Shown: piece after piece, positions 58,322 to 64,000 of the stretch
Numbering within the stretch: the first letter of the stretch is position 1
Layout: each line of letters opens with the position of its first letter
From: Laburnicola sp. R22_1
Lineage: Eukaryota > Ascomycota > Dothideomycetes > Pleosporales > Didymosphaeriaceae
Assembly (NCBI GenBank): GCA_014281115.1
Contig: JACONQ010000003.1
Span: 248,001 to 312,000, forward strand
Reading direction: 5' to 3'
Length of the DNA stretch: 64,000 bases
Notes under the pieces: model-generated
Told to the model about the DNA's origin: nothing
The model's database searches: none
What the model saw: only the letters and a program-made list of their open reading frames with translations
Position numbers and translations under genes: made by a program

Positions 58322-59655
58322 AGGGGTATTGTGAAGTTTAGGTGAAAGAGGGCGGGGGGAGGCGTGGTTAGGATACTACTTGTGTCACCTTGCTACTGGG
58401 AGGAATGTTTCTTGCCAATGAAGGACATCATTTAGAAGAATCGCAGCATGGAACGTACCTTGAAGAATCGCAGTAAGGGTAGCACCAAGCACTAAGATAA
58501 CGAGCCATCAACCCTCTCATTCGATGATACTTGGACAGGTAGTTGGCTAAAAAATGTATCTGATGTGAGTCCGTCCACGCTGAACCGTGACGATTGATAA
58601 TCTCTTCTTGATCGAGCCACAAGTAGCACCCAGCCACTTGATGGGTTTCGCGTCGCATAGCTGTAACGCCCGTGATCGGCAAGATCAGAATGCGGGAATT
58701 GCATTTTTTGAACTTGAAAACTGGAAGGGGTAGGTTTATGTCCAAGACCCAGATAGGATTTTGATTGTGTTATAGGTTGTTGTGATTGAGGGGCTGTTGA
58801 GTGAGATGATATACTAGAACTGGACGCAGGCTCATTTGTTGTTGCCAGTTTCGTGCCCAACCGTCCTATTCGTTCCGTTGATGATGCTGGGACCTTCTCC
58901 TATTAGTCTTCTCCACAACTCTATTGACTTATAAACTATAACTCATCACAACAACGTCATAGAACTCACACAAGTCCTGGAAATACCCGGAACCGGTATC
59001 ACAACAAACTATCCCGGGCTGTATATAGTGAGGCATGACTTGATACAAAATCAGGGTTTTAGCAAAGGAGCTGAACTTGATCCTGTGAGGCGCTAGCTCC
59101 TCCCTCCGCATATAAAAGCCCGCGAAATCGTCCGCTATTTCTCTTTTCTACACCACAGCTTGATTGTGCATTCTGAAATACTACTTGGCGCAAAGTCATG
59201 TGGACTAAAAGGAATTCACCGATTCGTTATGGGAGACTGGTCCTGAGGACTAAAACTCCATATATTCGACATTTGTGTTCTATTCTGTTGCCCGAAATAC
59301 GATATAGATGAGCTTATGCCAGCTCTTTGGTGTCGGGCTAGACACGCTTCATGCGTTCCTTTCGGTGGAGGCTGTGACGCGGGCTAGAGTGCATCAGGTC
59401 CACAGTAGCCTTTTGGTTGACCGATGCGTGGTGGCGGACGGCATCTGCATAGTCGGGTTATGCTGTTATTGTCGTGGTGATGGTATGATGGCGAGGATGA
59501 TTCTCTCTGAAAAAGGAGGATATGTAAGTGTACTAACTCTTATTCATACTATATTATCATAAGATGTGTTCAAACCTCTGGATGGTACCATATGCGCCTG
59601 CAACATGAGCGCACCGGCAACAGAAGCCCATCGACCATGCACCCGCCCACACCAC
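58322..59655. other. Intergenic, weak minus-strand frames only
   Basis: Minus-strand frames at 58860-58428 (including WLDQEEIINRHGSAWTDSHQ) and 59111-58929 could be parts of a small gene, but frames change without clear splice sites and no family is seen. Not called. Confidence 0.35.
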
Positions 59656-61471
59656 TCAATTCCCAATCGAAAACAACGAATGCGACGAATCCCCCGCATC
59701 ATACGCCAAAATACTCTCCATCTGCGACTGCGTCAACCCCTCTCCAAACACAAACCCATCATCCAACACCCTCGCTGTAATATTCCAATTATGAAACACA
59801 GCCGCAAACTTGATCGTCCTGCCGACCGGTCTCAGAAAATAATTGCTGTCGCCGCCTTCCAGATTGCCCTGGCGATAGGTCATCGATTTGGCACGCACCT
59901 CGCCGCGGCCTAGGATCTCGAAGGCGTCGAATTCGCCGCAGCCGGTGGACCAACAGGAGCAGGGGATATTACGGCGGTCGTTGCCGTATTGGAGCACGCG
60001 GGGAATGGCGGCGTTGAGGAACCACCAGGCGGGCGCGTCGGAGAGCATGCCTTGGTCGTTGCCGTAATTGTCGTAGTGGTCCATTTGGAATTCTATGAGT
60101 AAGGCTTTGGAGGGGCTTCCCAGCCGTCTACGAGTGTTAGAAAGCTGCATGGTGAACGCGAAGCCTGGGGCGCTTACAATGTGCAGTAGTGTCTGGCCTC
60201 GCATACTCGCAGTTCCCATCGCATTTCTTGTCTGTGAAGACTGCGATTTCGCGCTCAGGCGCTGCGAGAGTGCCGTTGAAGGGCGTTTTATCTTCAGCGA
60301 CTCTGCTCCCGTCGCCGATCACGTAGCCGAGCGAGTTTCCGAAGGCACTGGAAGTTGTCACCATATATTGGGCAAGCTTCGCATCGCCATACTTGTCGAA
60401 AGTTCCGGATTTCCGAGGATCACCGAGATTTGCTAGAAAAGCGAAACCCGTTGCAGCTGCGGGAGCAGTAGAAGTGTAGTATGCCACCCGACTCCAGGTT
60501 GATGCTGCAGCTTCTTCACATGTTTTTGCGGAGGCAGTTGTCTTTCCTCCCGCTTCGATCTTTTCTACGGCTTTGGTCTTGCCTCCCGCTTCACCCGTGA
60601 GACAGACGTCGCTACACTCGTGGTATCCGAGCATGGTGACGACGAAGCAGATGGTGGAGACGGAGCAGGCTGCGGCGTTGCGGCAGGCGGACGAGATGGA
60701 ACAGATGCTGGAGGCGGAGCAGGCTGTTCAAGCGGGGCGGTTTGTGTAGGCGGAACAGGTAAGGCATTGACGCTTGAGGCTATGGTCTCTGACGTAGATT
60801 CACAGGGGCATGGAGGATCCTCCGTTGTGTTATGCTCCCCCGGCTCGCCGGTGGGTGGAGGGATGGCGGACGATGGACTGTCTGGACAAACAGTGTCCGT
60901 GACATGAATAATCGATGTTGCAGTTGTTGTTCCTGCGCGAGGTGGCGGCGGCGCGGGATCTGGAGCTGGAGGTGGCACCACAGGGGATATATCTGCAGGT
61001 GCTGGTGCTGGAGCTGGAGCCGGCGCTGGCGCTTAGCCGCCTTGACTCTGTCACCATGTTTTGATGGCTCCCGCCTTGAAAGCGCCATCCCCGCCAACTT
61101 GTACACCGCCAACTTTGAAATGTTCATCGGATCGCGTAGATGCATAGAGAGCTGAAAGCGCCGATTAGCACACCGTTGAGCTTGTAAGATGACTTAGACC
61201 AGAATACTTCTCTGATCAGTGGCGTGAAGGGCCCAACGCCCGAGTAGGCTACTAGCTCGTGGTCGCATCGCTCGGTGTTTGGGTTCACCCGAGTGGTTCG
61301 ATTGTACTGTCCAGGTTGACTGATGTTCTTGTAGGTGATGGCTGTTACTTGTGAGCAGTACCAGTTGCCATCGTCGGCGAGCTTCGCGGTCCCACGACAG
61401 AGCTGTGCAGCGGTTTTGCTCACGGCGAGATGAGTGAAGAGGCTCAGAATGCTCAGTAGTAAGTAGATCAT
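59656..61471 (-). CDS. TOS1: Tos1-like cell wall glucan-active protein (DUF2403 + DUF2401)
   Basis: Model: 61471-61208, 61151-61055, 60992-60595, 60541-60178 and 60127-59656, introns 50-62 nt. A signal peptide (MIYLLLSILSLFTHLAVS) precedes the DUF2403 block CRGTAKLADDGNWYCSQVTA, AITYKNISQPGQYN. A Pro/Ser/Thr-rich linker follows, then the DUF2401 block TWSRVAYYTS, VAIFTDKKCD-like text and CEYARPDTTAH, SPSKALLIEFQMDHYDN, APAWWFLNAAIPRVLQYG and CSCWSTGCGEFDAFEILGRG. Known Tos1 proteins are secreted, wall-associated and linked to beta-1,3-glucan. In the last exon the frame does not carry over: the start at 60127 reads YGWEAPPKPYS-stop, and the family block needs one extra base near the four-G run 60112-60115. 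Either a homopolymer error or a frameshift. The linker junction is the least certain splice. Confidence 0.8.
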
Positions 61472-62285
61472 GCTGACGCTGAGTGGTATAGTAGTACAAT
61501 GGTCGCGCTGCGGGATGGAACGTAGTATGCAAAAGGACGATCGGGAAGATCAAAGGTTTAGAAGTGAGGACTGATGCATTATTGGCTAAGGTTCTAAATT
61601 GAAATAGGAAGCAAGCGGCCAGCGTCCCCTCCAAACATCTTCCAAGGAAGTCACGATGGACCAACGTCTTCGGACGCCACCTCCAGCGTTCCTTCTCTAC
61701 TGTATAGTGAAAGAATGTCGCCCGAGTTAAACGCGGTTGATATCAAACAGCGCCTATGTAACAAGTTTGCCAACCAGCTGCTTCTATTGGATATCTGCAT
61801 TACCATTAGCGAGAGTCACTATATGCAGGCAATTGCAGATTTGGATAAAGGTGTTTCAGTAAAGTCCATTGAGAACATTGCCCCGGAGAGCTCTTTCAAG
61901 AGGTGCCAAAAATGTGGAAGATCATCATTGTAGATAGAGATTGGAGAAGGGTCGGACATACCTGAAGTGGCTACCCAGCAGCAGCAGGACTGTTGTTAGT
62001 CGAGCACAAATAACCCATCAAGGGCGGATATTGAAGGTTCGTTGAAGTGAGCGCGAGATTTCTCTGCAGAGTCGAGGTCGAGGTGCAGCGGAGGAGTGAG
62101 GTGGAGCTGCAGAAATCTTTTATTGGGCCTGTCGTGCCAAGCCGTCCGTGCGCGTCGTAAGCGAGTTTTCGCACACACTCACACCGCTTCGCTTCGCGAC
62201 TCCGCAAACTTCGACGTCCGACTTTCAAGACTTCCATCGCCATCCACTCCGCCCTCCAAACACCTCCTCCGGTCAATTCGCAACC
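61472..62285. other. Divergent upstream region of Tos1-like and RPS13 genes
   Basis: One small plus ORF, 61715-61933 (72 codons, ending KRCQKCGRSSL), lacks a recognised family and is not called. A pyrimidine-rich stretch near 62185-62275 precedes the ribosomal protein gene. Confidence 0.45.
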
Positions 62286-63096
62286 ATGGGTCGTCTTCAC
62301 AGCAACGGAAAGGGCATATCAGCCTCGGCCATCCCCTACTCGCGCAGCCCCCCGGCGTGGCTCAAGACCACCGTACGTGTCTTCGTGATCGCGCAAGGAC
62401 TACTCTGACCTCTGCTTTAGCCCGAACAGGTCGTCGAGCAGATCTGCAAGCTCGCCAGGAAGGGCGCCACTCCCTCCCAGATTGGCGAGGTGCTGTAAGT
62501 GCATGATGCACGCGTCCGCTTCGTATACTGACTTGAGCAGACGTGACTCCCACGGTATTGCGCAGACGAAGGTGGTGACTGGAAACAAAATCCTTCGCAT
62601 CCTGAAATCGAACGGTACGATAACTTGCCTCGGCTGAAGCGCGCGTCGACACAGCTCTGCCCGCGGGCATCTGGCGCTATATAAAAACGCCTCTGTTGGT
62701 TCTCTGAAGCTGACATGAGCGCAATCAGGTTTGGCACCCGAGCTGCCTGAGGATCTCTACATGGTATGTCGAATTCCCTCGTGCGCGACAGCTGAGGATG
62801 AAGAACGACCTCGGCTACTGCACAAGACGGTTTTGAAGACGCGAAAGCTAACGTCGCAACAGTTGATCAAGAAGGCCGTGGCCGTCCGCAAGCACTTGCA
62901 GACCAACCGCAAGGACAAGGACTCCAAGTTGTACGTTGGGCTGAACTGCATAAGCACGCGCTGTACTAATCTTAGTAGCCGCCTCATTCTCATCGAGTCT
63001 CGTATCCACCGTCTCTCCCGCTACTACAAGACCGTCGGTGTCCTTCCCCCAACCTGGAGGTACGAGAGCGCCACTGCCTCTACTCTCGTCGCATAA
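62286..63096 (+). CDS. RPS13: 40S ribosomal protein S13 (uS15)
   Basis: Six exons: 62286-62372, 62421-62494, 62541-62614, 62729-62763, 62863-62930 and 62979-63096, exactly 151 aa, the usual eukaryotic length. Sequence landmarks are [72 protein letters not shown] and [17 protein letters not shown], ending STLVA. It is a structural part of the small ribosomal subunit near 18S rRNA. At the last intron the acceptor reads tagtag; using the first AG would add one Ser, so the second is chosen because it gives KFRLILIES as in other species. Many introns in a short gene are common for fungal ribosomal protein genes. Confidence 0.97.
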
Positions 63097-63491
63097 AGGA
63101 GCGTGGGCTGGTCCGGGCTGGTGTGGTCTGCTAGGAAAATACTCGATTGGAGTTACGGATGCATGGATGCTTTATGGGTTATATAGCCTATCACGGATGG
63201 TATGATCTGGAATGAATGAGAAGCATCATCTCTGACGACAAGCCTTTATTTGCATGTCGACTGGTTCGCAGTTGCACGCGCTTCGCTTGAGAATGCGATA
63301 CGCTCCTCGAACTTGGATATGCCAAACCACCCGACCTGGGTATCTCGTCTGCCCTATACGCCGTGAGGTCTTGATAACTTTTGAACGCCTAGCCATGTAC
63401 TCGATGAAACCGCGCGCCGTCCTGAACGCTACCCCTGTTTTGGTCCAATGGCACACCTATGCTGCTTCTCTCCCCGTCCGCACACCGTTCC
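63097..63491. other. Convergent 3' region of RPS13 and SDC1
   Basis: 395 bases between two facing stop codons; it should contain both transcript ends. Nothing else supported. Confidence 0.5.
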
Positions 63492-64000
63492 TCACCCCTC
63501 AATCTCCGCACTCTTCTGCGCCAAAAACTCACTCAACCACTTCAACGGCTTCTCCGGCCTGTCACTTATTAGCACTAATTTCCCCACCCACCTGCCCAAC
63601 ATGATCTACTTACTCGTTTGTGGCCAAATGCTTCATTGCCTCCAGCAGATACGGCGTGACATTCTGATTCAGATACGCCCTTGTGGGACTACCGTGCGGA
63701 GTCGCGTGCGTAGGTGCTTGTGGTGGCGCGCTTGGGTGCGGCGAGTTACGCGATGAGGGAGGTACGGCGGCGGGGGAGGGCGCGGAGAGAGGGGCTTGTG
63801 GTTGTGCTTGGGGTTGAGGCTGAGATTGAGCTTGCGCTTGCGCTTGCGCTGGTACGGGCGCGGGTTGGATTTGTGGTTCGGGCGCTGCTGGTGCGGGCTC
63901 TGGTGCTTGTACGGAAGCTGGGATTGCGGGCGTTGAGTCGGTCATTTCTACGTCTGCGGTTTCGGTGGCGGGTGTGCCGTTTGGTATGGGTGCGGCGACG
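63492..64000 (-). CDS. SDC1: Sdc1/Dpy-30-like COMPASS subunit, 5' part outside the window
   Basis: Last exon 63558-63492 and preceding exon from 63614 to beyond 64000, joined over a 55-nt intron (GTAAGT). The Dpy-30 motif is split by the intron: RAYLNQNVTPYLLEAMKHLA, TNE, then PEKPLKWLSEFLAQKSAEIE and the stop. This two-helix motif dimerises and binds Bre2/Ash2 in the histone H3K4 methyltransferase complex. Upstream is a long Pro/Ala/Gln-rich region (PVPAQAQAQAQSQPQPQAQ). An ATG at 63945 is possible, but the frame stays open to the window edge, so the gene is treated as partial. Confidence 0.9.

Noticed and set aside
58428..59111. Possible small minus-strand gene
   Set aside because: The frames shift without clear donor and acceptor pairs and no family is recognised, so it is left as intergenic.

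Overview
The window looks like nuclear DNA of a filamentous ascomycete, probably a dothideomycete (inference). Genes carry several GT-AG introns of about 45-60 bases. Housekeeping genes match fungal families (RPS13/uS15, COA3, the Pta1/symplekin-like protein, Sdc1/Dpy-30, Tos1), and fungal-restricted families (DUF7730-like, DUF7735-like) recur. Repeats show decay of the kind made by repeat-induced point mutation (RIP): TAG in place of Gln or Trp codons, G-to-A changes at catalytic Asp codons, and long stretches of almost only A and T.

Layout. 1-9100: three genes with signal peptides, namely an M13 (neprilysin-like) zinc protease, a large unrecognised secreted protein, and an M35-like zinc protease. 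9147-15362: a decayed non-LTR retrotransposon on the minus strand with a 13-bp target duplication, just downstream of a DUF7730-like gene. 15406-24630: that gene, a many-exon amidase with two lesions, a hAT-type MITE, and an astacin-like protease whose zinc site is completed by a 10-nt microexon. 24632-36100: an insertion-broken gene, three more DUF7730-like loci (one frameshifted), an intact CDF zinc transporter and a truncated POT peptide transporter. 36568-44945: the conserved core, with a choice-of-anchor B/LVIVD-type secreted protein, COA3, Pta1-like and a DUF7735-like surface protein. 45171-56791: an 11.6-kb A/T-rich block that is bounded as one unit by hAT-type inverted ends and a near-perfect 8-bp duplication. 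It holds a relic hAT transposase, a nested pogo-like element, a nested MITE, LTR-like pieces and minisatellites. 57248-64000: a hypothetical protein, Tos1, RPS13 and the C-terminal part of Sdc1, which runs off the window.

How the parts fit. The left 36 kb behaves like an accessory region: secreted hydrolases and a gene family sit among transposons, and several genes are broken. The right side is ordinary conserved genome interrupted by one nested transposon block. Two likely frameshifts (35906-35912 and 60112-60115) lie in G runs, so assembly error must be excluded before they are called pseudogenes. No operons are expected. Two divergent pairs (COA3/Pta1-like and Tos1/RPS13) share upstream regions. 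I found no tRNA, rRNA or CRISPR array.
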